This document shows, in pieces, positions 10,275-22,074 of a stretch of 64,000 bases of DNA. The position numbers and the translations under genes were made by a program. Position 1 is the stretch's first letter. Every line of letters starts with the position of its first letter. The notes beneath the pieces were generated by a model. The model was not told the origin of the DNA and ran no database searches. It saw only the letters and a program-made list of their open reading frames with translations. Source of the stretch: Protea cynaroides (taxonomy: Eukaryota; Streptophyta; Magnoliopsida; Proteales; Proteaceae); NCBI GenBank assembly GCA_028583415.1, contig CM053265.1:23940830-24004829 (forward strand). Direction: 5' to 3'.

Positions 10275-12824
10275 TCACTGGCTACCGTCTCCTTGATGAA
10301 CCATCTCACTACTACCGGAAGCACCAACATCCTGGGAGAAGGAGCCGCCAGGGGTTATAGGAAGGCCAGTGGCGGAAGAAACACCGACCCATGGTGTGGA
10401 AGGAGACTCCTCCCCATCATCAGGAGAAGCTAGAGGATCCTCCCCCTCGAATACCTCTGCCAACTGTCGAAAGATCTCTGGGTTGTCTTTTTCCACTATC
10501 TCCATCGACACCTTGACAGGCTTCAAGCACTTGGCATCAGCATAATCCACCCCTTGGACCCTCTCGTCCACGTAATCCTTTAACGCCTCAACACCTTGGA
10601 TAAAACTGTGGAGTGAGTTTTTTCCCACAAGCTCCTTGAATGCCTCTGATTTCTGATCTAATCAGACGGCTCCAACAGCAATGGATCGGGCCTTGAGAAA
10701 AGCCTCCTTATACTTGGTTGCCCAATTCCTAGAAACCTCGCTAATAGAATTCAGCTTGGTAATGCGTTCCTTGGTCCACCTCTCCACCTCCCATTGGCCG
10801 GCCCTCTCCTCGCTCAATGCCTCCACCTCGGCCCGAAGTTGAACGTTCTTTGCGGTGATAGATGTGATCTCCTGTTCCTTAGAACGAAGCTGAGCCCTGG
10901 CATCCTCCTGCTCTGCCTGATGTAGCCTCCGATCTGTCTCGCTCAGATCCTTCACCATTTTTTCTACACGCTGCTTCAAGGTTTCCATATACACCCCAAG
11001 CTACAACACAAAAACAAAAACAAGACAACTGTTATGAACATAGTCTGATGTCGAAGGCATAGGTAGAAGCCACTGGAAAGAGGGGGAAGGGAGAGTCGAC
11101 AAAGACTGCAACTTATCGATGTTGCGAGGGTATCTGCCCCTGATATCACAGATGGAGTGGGGAGGTCCTGCACCAACTCCCAGTCGTGAGGGAGAATGGC
11201 TCCCTTCATCAATTCACGGGTGGCGCGTATATCACCCATGGCCCTATCATCATCGGTCAGAGCCCAATCGGGCCGAAAAACTTGCTCGTCACCAGTCTTT
11301 CTTCTAGGCAAGGGGCCAATCAGAGGAATCATCCGGAATTCACTCATATCTCCACCTAGTCCCAAATACTCCCTCGGCCTAGATGACGGCGGCATGGGTT
11401 GTTATTGCAAACACTGAGAGGTAGCATGCCTCCCCCCCCCCCTTCGCGCCCGTCCCAGCAGTTTTTGCAAGGACGAGAACCGCCTCAGAGGTTGGGACAG
11501 TGGTCCCCTTTCCTGAAAAGTCAAGAACATGGTACCGAGGAGATAGGGGCATGGCATAGATACGAGCCACATCGGCCAGAGCAGAGTCAGGGGATGTCTC
11601 ACGTGATCTCTTAAGTGGCTTCCTTGTAGGCTCCCCCTCGACTCCTCGCCTCTCCTGAACTCTCTGCTGATCGTGCTCAGCCCTCAACCTCTTCTTCTCG
11701 GCTTCCTGTTCTTTGGCAGCCTCTTTCCTACACAACTCCAGTAGATACTCCTTCTACAACATCACTGCAACGTGCAAAAACAGAAACAGCCAGGGTTAGT
11801 ATGCAGATAACAGCATGCACAATGACAAAAAATACTCACACAGCTTGTTTTCATATAAAAATAATGGGTTTCTCAGATCGGAGACACGGATGGGAGTGCC
11901 CTTCGAAAGGCGGGCATGTCGTAGAAGCTCGGACTCGAATGGCTGAAGCGGCACATCAATATTAAGAGATTTGACATCTAGTTTTACCCACATATTTTCC
12001 AGCACTACAGTCTCACCTCGGATATAGAAGAATTTGTTCTTCCAAAGCTTAATGGATGTAGACTTGTCCGCGAGGATGTCACCAGAGTCGGGCTTCTTCG
12101 CAAAGTAGTACCATCCCGAGTTACAATAGTCATTGAAGGTGAACATGGCCCAGAACATATTTAAGGTCGGTTTCTGCCCCAACCTCTTAAAGTACACTAT
12201 AAATGCCTTCATGTTCTTCCATGAGTTCGGCATCCGTTGGATCCGCACAACCTTATAATATCTCATTATATCGGCCACTAGTCACGGTATAGGCACACAG
12301 AAACCAGCCTTAAACATCTACAGATTCACACACAGCTCCGACCGACGGTTCCAACAGGCCCTATCATCTAGGTCGGACATCCGGATCTCCACATCAGTAG
12401 GTATCTAATATCATTTTCGAAGGCTGGAAAATTTGACCGCTGTAAGGAGGTAGACTCCCTCCCTTGCATCAAATTCAAGAGGGGGATCAGCCTCTTCGCG
12501 AGCCTCATAAATCACCTCGGCACCCAATTCATGAGTCGACACGCCAACCGCTTGTTCCTGCCGAGACAAACCAGAGGAAGGACCAACCCTAGTATTCTTC
12601 CAAGGCAGGCCTGGAGTTCGTTCGCTGGATTCTTCTGTCCGTAACTCAATCTCGACACCACCCTTGGATATGCACCCCACAGAAACTTCCTCCGATGAGG
12701 TGCTAGCAGTAGACCAGCTGCTGGACGAAGTGGAACTACCACTGGATGAAGATGACCCACAATCCTCTTCCTTTAAGGTTTCAATATCCACCTCCATATC
12801 GGTATCTCCCCCGCTACCAGTCAT
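10275..12824 (-). pseudogene. antisense gene of the Tat-type element (gypsy-type transposon domain plus coiled coil)
   Basis: On the minus strand, opposite to pol, consecutive blocks read like exons of one gene. An acidic Ser-rich N terminus (12824-12411) is followed by a globular block (12278-11850; MFWAMFTF, GWYYFAKKP, LWKNKFFYIRG) resembling the 'putative gypsy-type transposon' domain. Next come a Lys/Glu-rich block (11735-11379), a block with RPDWALTDDDRAMGD (11395-11080), a clear coiled coil of about 110 residues (10994-10662), and an acidic Gly/Ser-rich tail ending at 10275. Probable splice sites separate some blocks, for example donor GTGAGT near 11838 and acceptor near 11768; a TAG lies just before 10660 and another near 11750. 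Such antisense genes are known in Tat/Retand elements; their function is unknown. Confidence 0.65.
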
Positions 12825-13199
12825 TGGTTACTAAAATCTAGACACAATGGACCAACAAAGGAAAGCAACACTTACTGAAAAAGAAAGAGGTGATCCCAAC
12901 AGCTTGGGCCGGTGTCAAGAAACCCCCCTTCGAGCAAAGCCGATGTCGAGCCTTCCGTCTGCAGCCTGAGGAATGGATATCCAGAGTGAAGGGGCTACCC
13001 CCTACTCATTTAAATAAACAGCACAGTGGAAGGCACCTCGTTTGAGGAGGTCGAATCCACGTGGCACCTGCCAACAAGACCATTAAAGAAACAGCCTTTA
13101 TTATCGACAACAAGTATTGGGTCCGTTCATCGGGCCCCGCTTTGCGGTATCCATGACTCCGACCAAAGTCTAATCCTGATCCATCAACCTTCCAGAGAA

Positions 13200-13990
13200 A
13201 TCGTCAGTCACATGTACATCCCATGACCACATCGATCAAAATTTCTCATATTACCCGATATGTATTGGCCGCGCCACCCACATCGGCCCTCTAAAGAAAG
13301 CATCAGTCAGGTATACATCTCGTGATCACATTGATCAAATTTCTCATATTGGCCGATGTGTATTGGCCGCGCTGCCCACATCAGCCCCATCACATCGGTC
13401 CTCCAAAGAAAGCGTCAGTTACGTGTACATCCCGTGACCACATCGGTAAAATTTCTCATATTGCTCGATGTGTATTGGCTGTGCCGTCCACATTGGCCCC
13501 ATCACATCGGCCCACCAAAGAAAGTCTCAGTCACGTGTACATCCCGTGACCACATCGGTCAAATTTATCATATTATCCGATATGTATTGGCCGCGCAGCC
13601 CACATCGGCCCCATCACATCGGCCCTCTAAAGAAAGCGTCAGTCACGTGTACATCCCGTGACCACATTGATCAAATTTCTCATATTGTTCGATGTGTATT
13701 GGCCAAGCTGCCCACATTGGCCCCATCACATCGACCCTCCAAAGAAAGCGTCAATCACATGTACATCCCGTGACCATATCAGTAAAATTTCTCATATTGC
13801 CCAATGTGTATTGGTCGTGTCGCCCACATCAGCCCCATCACATCGGCCTTCCAAAGAAAGCGTTGGTCACGTGTACATCCCGTGACCACATATGTCAAAT
13901 TCCTCATGCAGCCCCCGTGACCACATCAGTCATTATTCTCATAATGACCGATGCGTATTGGTCGTGTCGCCCACGTCAACCCCATCACAT
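13200..13990. repeat. 112-bp tandem array in the Tat-type 3' region
   Basis: The landmark ACATCCCGTGACCAC and variants occur with first base at 13216, 13315, 13427, 13539, 13651, 13763 and 13875. The first interval is 99 bp (it lacks a CCCATCACATCGG block) and the next five are exactly 112 bp. A degenerate eighth unit follows to about 13990. Since 112 is not divisible by three, the long plus-strand frames here are repetition artefacts. Arrays at this site are typical of the hypervariable 3' UTR of Tat elements. Confidence 0.9.
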
Positions 13991-14215
13991 CGGCCTTCCA
14001 ACCAACTCATCGGCCACGTCCTAACTTTCCACATCGGCCTCGGTCTTTCACCCCATGAAGGGCGTGGAAAAGGCTTCCCCACATTGGAAGAATAGGATCT
14101 ATGCTTAGCTGAACCTTACAAATTCAGCAGAGCAACATGGAGTGATTAGGACGAATTCATATTCTATTTTTCTGCTCAGTCGAACCTTACAGATTCAGCA
14201 GAGCAGCTAGGCAAG

Positions 14216-14709
14216 TGTTGGGGAAATCTACCACGTCACCAATAAAATCACGACACTTAGGACTCAATCAGCAAACCACATGGACATTCTCGCATGGATA
14301 TAAGAAAGCATCCTCATAAATCCAATCATATGAGTTGAGAGTAAAAAAGCGTCATTTCTAAGCTATGTCAAGGACGTTTCAGGGATCAAAAGCTACAAAG
14401 GGCAAAAACAGCATTTAAAGAAAAAAATATTGTTCACTATAAATAGATCAAATCCTGAGAATTAAGGTACGTAAACATTAATTACTCACTCTTGGGATTC
14501 TCGCTCTGACACTTCAAACTTGAGATTTCTCCCTCGCCCCACCACATAAAAGGTGGGCTCGGATCTCGGGCCCATTGACCATTCACAGATTCCTAACTTC
14601 GGCATCGGAGTGGACCCGGGGCCATAAGGCCTGCCTCCCTTGTCTCTTGTCTTTGTTTTATAGGTCCTGCCATCAACACGGACCTCGGATATTGAATTTG
14701 GCTGAAACA
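14216..14709 (+). mobile_element. probable 3' LTR of the plus-strand Tat-type element
   Basis: The 494-bp stretch starts TGTTGGGGAAAT and ends GGCTGAAACA, giving TGTT/AACA termini. It contains a good TATA box (CTATAAATAG, 14437-14446) about 270 bp before the end. It follows the array as expected. Two 30-bp near-copies (ACCTTACANATTCAGCAGAGCA at about 14112 and 14183) precede it. No clear polypurine tract abuts the start and there is no second LTR to compare, so boundaries are tentative. Confidence 0.45.
14437..14446 (+). promoter_or_regulatory. TATA box of the probable Tat-type LTR
   Basis: CTATAAATAG lies in the middle of the putative LTR, at the position expected for the U3 promoter, in the sense orientation of the element. 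Confidence 0.5.
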
Positions 14710-15289
14710 TGCCCATGTCGTCAATGATGATGCTCCTGTTGCCACACCTGCTAATGAACTCCCACCACCAGAGATCCTTTGAAGAAGAACCTTCCTATAT
14801 GAGAAAAAATTAACTCTTTTTGAACAATTTCTCCCTCCTTTTTTGGAGGAACAATTATATTTTTGATGGATAACTGTAACATTTTTTGTGGATAGATGAT
14901 TTTGTGTTTTTTTTTTTACATATATATATATATATGCTCTTTTTCCATGCACTCTTGCATTCATTCTATTTTTCTGCAGGAAAGTTTTAGAATTTCTTAA
15001 TAGAGGAATCATGGTAGAATGCAAAATTCGCATTCACCCTCTTTTTTCATGATATGACCTGACTTATGTGAAAGCCAAGGTTTTATCGGAGGTATATATC
15101 CTCCCCTTCAAGTCCTTTTTTGCCTTGTTTAATTGCATCGAGTCTTTTTTAAAAGGTAAAGAACCTTTCCTTTAAATTTTGAAAGTCAAACAACTATAGT
15201 TTGCAAAACTTGAACTTGTAACTCGAGGTTTTACCAATTCGGTTGATCCTCATAGCCTTAACATATCGTAGACATAGTTGCTAAGGCAT
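14710..15289. other. unassigned stretch between two Tat-type elements
   Basis: AT-rich DNA with T runs and a short (AT)n at about 14920-14935. I see no coding signal, no LTR terminus and no copy of the 22075-23039 LTR. It should hold the junction between the plus-strand element and the truncated 3' end of the minus-strand element, but I could not place it. Confidence 0.5.
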
Positions 15290-15294
15290 ATTTT

Positions 15295-15705
15295 GCAGCA
15301 AGGCTTCGTCGATGATGACGACCTTCCAAGCTTTAGCTTCCTTGACTTTAGTCTGGATGCCAAAGTTATAGTCTGCATTGAGGCTTCGCTATTGATGATC
15401 GACCCTCCAAGCTTCAGCTTCCTTGACTTTAGTCTAGGATGATGAAGTTATAGTCTGCATCGAGGCTTCACCGACGATGATCTTCCCTCCAAGCTTCTGC
15501 ATCCTTGACTTTAGTCTGGGATGCTGAAGTTATAGTCTACATCGAGGCTTCACCGATGATGATCGACCCTCCAAGCTTCAGCTTCCTTGACTTTAGTCTG
15601 GATACTAAAGTTATAGTCTGCATCGAGGCTTCGTCGATGATGATAGACCCTCCAAGCTTTAGCTTCCTTGACTTTAGTCTTGGATGATGAAGTTATAGGC
15701 CGCAT
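15295..15705. repeat. 81-82-bp tandem repeat, five units, in a Tat-type 3' region
   Basis: The landmark CCAAGCTT recurs with first base at 15326, 15407, 15489, 15571 and 15652, intervals 81, 82, 82 and 81 bp. Units share GAGGCTTC, GATGATGA and CTTGACTTTAGTC. It lies just downstream of integrase in element sense, as in other Tat elements, but its sequence is unrelated to the 112-bp array. Confidence 0.9.
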
Positions 15706-15835
15706 TCATGTTTACTTTTTCTAAGCATTGAATAGAGAAAATTAAGACATAGATTTGAAGAAGAGACGTTTTTCTTGTAACCATCATTTTATTGCCATTT
15801 CTCATGTTGTTAATGATTACAACATTCTATGAGTA

Positions 15836-16990
15836 ATACTTTCGTAGGTTTGATGCATTCCACGTCCTAGGTACAGTCTCGCCATTCATCCTTTGTAGAT
15901 GATACGTGCCTAATCTGGTAGTCTTGATCACTTTATATGGTCCTTCTTAGTTGGCTGTGAGTTTTCCTTGATTTGAAGGATTAGAGGTAGAACTTTTTCT
16001 CAATACGAGATCTCCTACTTGGAAAGTTTTGTCCTTGAGCTTCTTATTGTAGTGTTTGGCCACTTTAGTTGGGTAATCTGCATTTTTCAAATGCGCAGCT
16101 TCATGAACCTCCTCCAGTATGTCAAAGCTTATCATCATGTTGTCTCGATTGGCTTTCATATCAAAATTGGTTGTTTGGAAGGATCTATGAACCACCTCAA
16201 CAGGAATGATAGCTTCAGCGCCATGAGTTAACAAGAAGGGTGTTTCGCCTGTAGGAGTCCTACTGGTGGTTCTGTAAGACCATACAACACTGGGGAGTTC
16301 TTGCACCCAAGCTTTTCTTTCATCGCTCAGTCGAATATGAAAGCCTTCCATTATCTGTCTATGGATTTCCTCCTCTCGTTCAAGTCTCTTCTTTAAACCA
16401 TCCAATACAGTTATGTTGGTAACTTCAACTTGACCATTGGCACGAGGGTTACAGATTGAAGTAAGTATTGTGCAATCCTATACTGATTGCAAAAGACACG
16501 AACATGGTTGAATCAAACTAATTTTCATTTTTGGTAACCACAATCTGGGGGATGCCATATCTATATACCACAGATAACTTAAAGAACTCAGTTACCTTGG
16601 CAGTAGTAATTTTTGGCATTGGTTCCACCTCAATTCCATTTGAAAAAGTAATCAATCGTCACAATGAGGAATTTGCATTGCTATAGTCCTAACAGGAAGG
16701 GCCCAATGATGTCCATGCCCCAGACTACGAAGGGAATGGGGCTCGCTATTAGTTGTAGAGGTACAGTAGGTTGTTGTTGGATCTTTGCATGACGTTGAAA
16801 CTGCCCACACTTTTTCACATACTCTTCACATTGTTTCACAATGTTGGGGAAGTAGTATCCTTGCCGAATAAGTTTTTCTGTGAGTATGTTAAGCCAATGG
16901 CTTCTACAGAATCCTTCATGTACATCTTCAATTGTACCTACCACCTTGGATGGGCATAAACACCAAAGTAGAGGTAGTGAAAACACTCTT
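15836..16990 (-). pseudogene. Tat-type integrase, broken
   Basis: From 16986 leftward come the H-x-C-C zinc-binding region (SHWLNILTEKLIRQGYYFP, then CEEYVKKCGQFQRHA) and the start of the catalytic core (PFVVWGMDIIGPF). The core becomes frameshifted between about 16680 and 16405. The C-terminal half (16405-15947) is open: VVWSYRTTSRTPTGETPF, GAEAIIPVE, YNKKLKDKTFQVGDLVL, then after a stop GPYKV and the end WNASNLRKYY at about 15836. Integrates element cDNA in intact relatives. Confidence 0.85.
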
Positions 16991-17399
16991 CTATATAGTA
17001 TTCCTTCATATAAGACATACCATTTAGACCTTGTCTGGATTTTTCGAGCTTCTTTTCTGTCTACTGGTAAGAGTCCATCTTTTAGCTAGGCCAGAATAAG
17101 ATCCATCCAACAAGGCTCATCTTCTATCATGTGGATTCATACTTCAGCGTCTACCTCAGGTATGATGCTATAGCGAGGTAATTGACTGATGTATACTGAG
17201 GCATCTATTGGAGGAGTGTCGAAATTGGGTAATTTTGACAACATATCTACCTCAGCATTGTCTTCTCTATCCACATTTTGAATGTCAAATTTTCAAAAAG
17301 TTAAAGTAAAATCTCTTACCTTTTCAAGATAAGATTTTCCTTGGTTACTTTGGCCTCATAGTCACTAGTTACTTGCTTAACCACTATCTGGGAGTCACT

Positions 17400-18855
17400 G
17401 TGAGCAGAGAGATGGGTGACCATTAGGCATTTCATAAGCTGAAGCCCGACAATCAGAGCTTAATATTCAGCTTCATTGTTAGTGACAAAGAACCCAAACT
17501 TAATAGCACTTTATATCTTGAACCCTTCAGGGCTTATTAGGACTACCCTACCCCAACGTGGCCCTCACTTAAGGCACCATCTACGAACAAAGTCCATGAT
17601 GGAGGCATAGCTTCAGGGGGGCGGTGTTGGTGGCCCGACCTTTATTGCAGTGTTAGGGTCAGGATCATCTTCCAAAGTGTTTTCTATGAGAAAATCTACC
17701 AAAGCTTGGGCTTTGATAGCTGTCCGAGGCTTATACTACAAGTCAAATTCTCCAAGCTCCACCGCCCAAGTTATCATTCTCCCAGATACATCACTCTGAG
17801 CTAAAACTTTCTTCAATGGTTTGGTAGTGAGAACAATAATGGTGTAAGCTTGAAAGTAAAGTCTCAACTTACGCATGGCTGTAACCAAGGCGAGTGCATG
17901 CTTTTCAATGGCTTGATAGCGAGTTTCTGGTTCAGATGGTATCTTGCTCATATAGTAAACTGGTCTTTGGACCTTGTAAACTTCTTTGACCAATACCGCA
18001 CTCACCGTTACAATTGAGATGGACATATAAAGTGGCAATTCGTCTCTTGGTTCAGGCTTCACAAGTATCAGTGGGGTAGACAGATACTTCCTTAATTCTA
18101 TGAATGCCTGATGGCACTCAGGGATCTATTTAAACTTTTTATTCCCCTTTATAGTTTGGAAGAATGGTTGGCATCGGTTAATCGATTTGACATGAATCGC
18201 CCCAAGGCAGTGACTCTTCCTGTCAATTTTTGTACTCGTTTGATGTTTTGTGGCACTTTCATGTTCTGGATGACTTCTATTTTGGCTAGATTGGCCTCTA
18301 TCCCCCTTTGGGATACCATAAAGCCAAAGAACTTTCCAGAAAGTACCCAAAAGCGCATTTGATAGGGTTGAGCTTCGTCTTGTGTTTTCGAAGTGTGTCG
18401 AATGCCTCTTTCAAGTTATCTAGGTGGGTATGGGCTTTCAAACTTTTAACCAGAAAGTCATCAATGTACACCTCCATATTTTGGCCAATTTGATGTTAGA
18501 ATACCTTATTCACGAGAAGCTAATACATAGCGCCGGCATTCTTCAAGCTAAAGGGCATTACCGTATAACAGTAAGTTCCTCGGTCAATAATGAAAGTCAT
18601 GCTTTCTTCATCTTCTTTGCACATTGGGATCTGTTTATATCCCAAATATGCATCCATAAAGGAAAGTAGTTCATGCCCAGAGGTTGCATCTATTAATTGA
18701 TCTAGTCGAGGCAAAGGGTAGCTATCTTGAGGGCAAGCTTTATTGAGATCTGTAAAGTCAATACAAATCCTCCATCGCCCTCCAAGTTTAGGGACCATTA
18801 CAACATTTGACGGCCATTTTGGGTATTTGACTTTCCTAATAAAACTTGCTTAGAG
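17400..18855 (-). pseudogene. Tat-type reverse transcriptase and RNase H
   Basis: RT: VPKLGGRWRICIDFTDLNKACPQ block (about 18798-18715), FMDAYLGYKQI, then MPFSLKNAGAMY. The active site YIDDFLVKS is intact at about 18465-18440. Then LNPIKCAFG, a one-base frame change near 18355, and GRVTALGRF. RNase H-side sequence follows (RPVYYMSKIPSEPETRYQAIEKHALALV, 18062-17736), and further left the RNase H landmark NNEAEY near 17475. Stops and frame changes occur at about 18520, 18130, 17735 and repeatedly below 17600. Unlike the plus-strand Tat copy, the catalytic Asp pair survives. Confidence 0.85.
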
Positions 18856-19312
18856 TAACTTGTCGACCTCTTGGTTGATAATTGCTTACATATCTAGTGC
18901 AAAGTTCTTTTTCTTCTGTCTCACTGGACGGTGTTGGGGATCAACAACCAGACGATGCTCCATGAGCTCGCTACCTACGCCAGGCATGTCTGCTGCAAAC
19001 TACGTAAACATGTCAGCATTCTCTTGGATGAAAACAATAAGATTATCACCCATCTTCCCTTGAAGAGAGGAACCAATTTAGAATGTATGCCCTGGCTGGT
19101 CCTCTGAGATAGGTATATGTACTAGTTCCTCTACTGGAGTGTCTCATTCTTGATGAAAGTCATCTCTAAGATCTTCCACAATAATAGATTGTACTGATGC
19201 CTTCTTCTTTCCCTCAGGAATCTCATTCTCTTTTTTCTCAATTTGGGAATCATTGGCTTTGGAATACTCATCTTCAAGTTTCTCGGTAAAAATTCAGCTC
19301 CACGAGGTAACA

Positions 19313-19762
19313 CTATCTTGAGATCTTTTGGTCACCTTGGCATTCCCCAATTCCACGATCAGTAGGGAATTTAATAACCTGGTAGAATGTCGAGAGGCAA
19401 CATCTTAATCTATGGAAGGCAGGACGTCCCAGGACCGCATTATAGCTTGCGCAAAGATTGACCACCAAAAAATCCACATTAATCACTTTCCTGGCTAGCT
19501 TCTGACCGATCATCAAAGGAAGCCGGATTCCACCTTCCACATGTACAGAATCACCGATGAAACTAGTCAATGAGTAGATGGCAGGTCTGAGCATCTCATC
19601 ACTGAAGTCCATTTTCAGAAAAGTGTGATAGTATAAAATATCTATGACACTTCCAGTGTCGACCATGATGCCAGTGACATTGAAATTCGTAATAGTTGTC
19701 GAGATAACTAGAGCATCCTCATGAGGATGCCCCACATTGATAAGGTCACCCTTATTAAACAT
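19313..19762 (-). pseudogene. Tat-type protease
   Basis: A 149-codon open stretch shows PHEDALVISTTI, the catalytic motif VDTGSVIDILYYHTF (Asp near 19665), then the flap and C-terminal part with FLVVNLCASYNAVLGRPAFH, which is the usual Tat protease ending. This domain is nearly intact, but stops isolate it from gag and RT. It would mature the polyprotein. Confidence 0.8.
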
Positions 19763-20227
19763 AATGAAGTCTTCCTTTCTTGGTCTTTTTGGGATTGCAT
19801 CTGGAGCATCCAGCTCTTTGGCATAAGCTCTAGCTACCTTAGTGGAAGAATTTCCTACAGCATGAACCCCAGTTATGACATAAGAACTAGGTATGACAAG
19901 GGGGCTTGATGCAGTGATTTCTCAGAGTATCCTGCCTCGGTAGGATAGGGAATCCCAACTTTGCTTCAAGGCAAATACATTTGATAGCGCTTTTCCCAAT
20001 ATGCTAGCAATTCTTTCACCTTCTGTTTGCCTCATCCATAGGTTGGCTCTATTGGTGCATCTTCATCATAGCACTGAATCTAGTGAATTGGATCTTGTTC
20101 TTCAGATGGGGACCTCATTAATGCAAGACTTTTCCCATTTATTACCTCAGAGGGTCCAGGTGATGACTTAGCTATTCCACCATTGACTTTGGGGGTTGCT
20201 CGATCATGTAGGTGGGACCTATCTCTT

Positions 20228-21270
20228 TCAGTTGAGGTGAACCTTGGCCTCATCCTTCTTACTCTTCTTCTTTCCTACCTCAGTTTTGCATTTCGAGGCT
20301 TTGGTGGCATCTACCTGGCCTGGATGCCTTTTGTCAATGTATTTTTCGAGCTTCCTGCGTTGAATGAGTTCCTCAATAGTATCACAGAGATGACAACATT
20401 CATTTGTAGTATGCTCATGCGCATTGTAGAAGGTGCAAAATAGCTTCGAATTTCTGGTATGAGGATCAGCATTCATTTTCCCCGGTTGACGAAAGGAAGT
20501 CTACAAGTGTCCTCCACAACGGGTGATAGTCATTGTATGATTGAAAAGTTGGGGGCTATTCTCCTGTGAGTTTCTGCTTGCACTTCTTCCTCTTCTTTGG
20601 AGCTTCCCCTTTAGAGGAAGTTTTCTCCACTTTTCCTTTAGCTTCCTTTCGTCCTTGGGTGTTGACAGATCACTTGTTGTTGGATCATTCTTTGTTGCCA
20701 AGTTAGCATTCGCATACTTTTTACACCGAGCATAAAGCTCAGTGAAACTGGCGGCTGGTTGCTTGGCTAAAGAGAACTTGAGGTTTCGATCCAAAATAGC
20801 CCCTTCTAGGGTAACCCTATGGACTAAGTCTTTGAGGCCTTTAATTGGAGGGCCTCAATGTTGAATCTATCGAGGAAGGCTCTGAGAGTTTTTCCTTCCT
20901 CCTGCTTGCAATCTCTCAAGTTGTACGGTGTTTTCTTCTACATTCTTCTGCTCTTAAAGTGATTTAGGAAGCCATCATCCAAATCATTTAAGGAATCTAT
21001 CGAACACTTAGGGAGACTACTGTACCAAATATGGCCAGCCCCTTTGAAAGTAGAAGGGAAGGTGTGGCAAGCAATCTCATCTCCCAGACAGTGAAGGACC
21101 ATCTGGGCAGAGAAGTTGTCAAGGTGTTGCTCTGGATCAGTTGTCCCATAATACGAGTCCAAAGGTGGCATGATCAGACCTTCGGGTAGTTTAGTCCTTA
21201 TGATATGTTTAGAGAGTGCTCCTTCAATATTGTATAGGTGTCGAACAAGGTTTGTCCGTCCTTCCTCCAT
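20228..21270 (-). pseudogene. Tat-type gag, fragmentary
   Basis: Three open blocks in different frames: 21270-20938 (LPEGLIMPPLDSYYGTTDPEQHLDNF, typical of the Tat gag capsid start), 20794-20501 (FTELYARCKKYANA and a Lys-rich linker), and 20476-20228 (FCTFYNAHEHTTNECCHL followed by a Lys-rich tail). The last contains the Cys/His finger usual in Tat gag, in the form C-x5-H-x5-C. Sequence between 21270 and the primer region is too decayed to read. Packages element RNA in intact relatives. Confidence 0.8.
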
Positions 21271-22050
21271 TCTTTGGAGTCAAGCTTTTAACTCATTTAG
21301 TTCGCGTTCTACTTGATCAGTAATACGCCTGGGCCGTGCTCTTTCCGTAGCTTTATTGAGTCATGCAGCATCTACTCTCGCCTGTGCTTCATTACAAGGT
21401 TTTAGAACTCGTTCTAGGCTCTCAGAAACGGGGATTCGACTAGCACTCAGATGTACGCTAGGTTCTGTTGTGTTATGTGATGATGTTGTGCTATCTCGAT
21501 GTAAGGTTTCTGAAGATAGAGGTATATTTTGACCTAAATTATGGAATGTCTGCTGACTGATCGCTGTGGATGAGGAGGAGGGGGCCTCCGAAGATCATCC
21601 CTTCCCGCTTTACCATCTTGTAGCTGATCATTAGGATTTGACACTGGGGGTTGTTGCCTATAATGGGAGGGACGTCCTTAGTGACGCTCCCTCTATGATC
21701 CTCTATCATTAACTCTGTCAGCATGCGGTGGTACTGCAGTAGGCTATTGGTGAAGGAGATGTTGTGTTAATATATCTAGTCTCCTTGTGACAGTATCAAA
21801 CTGTGCTTTGGTCATGCACGGTGGTCAAGGAGGGGGTGACATCTCTACTTCATGTGCAAAGTTATCGATTGCAAGTATTCTCTCTTCGTTATGTCCAGGG
21901 TTCCCGACTGCTGCATGATTGTTGGCAACGGGTGGATTTCGGGATCCGCCAACCTGATTTCAATTCACGTTGGAGGAACGTGTCTGTATTTTGCAGAATA
22001 GGGGAATCAAACACTATCCAAGGTTGAATTACCTTCAGACACTACCATAG

Positions 22051-22070
22051 TTCCCACAGACGGTGCCAAA
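22051..22070 (-). other. primer-binding region of the minus-strand Tat element
   Basis: Minus-strand TGGCACCGTCTGTGGGAA lies a few bases beyond the LTR end. It is the post-LTR block typical of Tat elements, in which TGGCGCC is usual; here one G is A. I could not assign the tRNA with certainty. Confidence 0.6.
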
Positions 22071-22074
22071 TTAT

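Larger units (their letters stand above)
6494..14709 (+). mobile_element. Tat-type Ty3/gypsy retrotransposon, 5' part replaced by a nested insertion
   Basis: The plus strand runs protease, RT, RNase H remnant, integrase, a minisatellite, an antisense coiled-coil gene, a 112-bp array and a probable 3' LTR. This order, with an antisense gene and hypervariable tandem repeats between integrase and 3' LTR, is characteristic of Tat/Retand elements. Gag and 5' LTR are absent because the Tekay-type element interrupts at 6493; the missing part should lie left of the window. Confidence 0.8.

Noticed and set aside
13200..13990. Regular repeats resembling a CRISPR array
   Set aside because: Units are directly abutting 112-bp copies with no unique spacers, in a plant retroelement.
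13322..14024. Several overlapping plus-strand frames of 75-110 codons with similar proteins
   Set aside because: They are the same 112-bp repeat read in successive frames; no independent coding signal.
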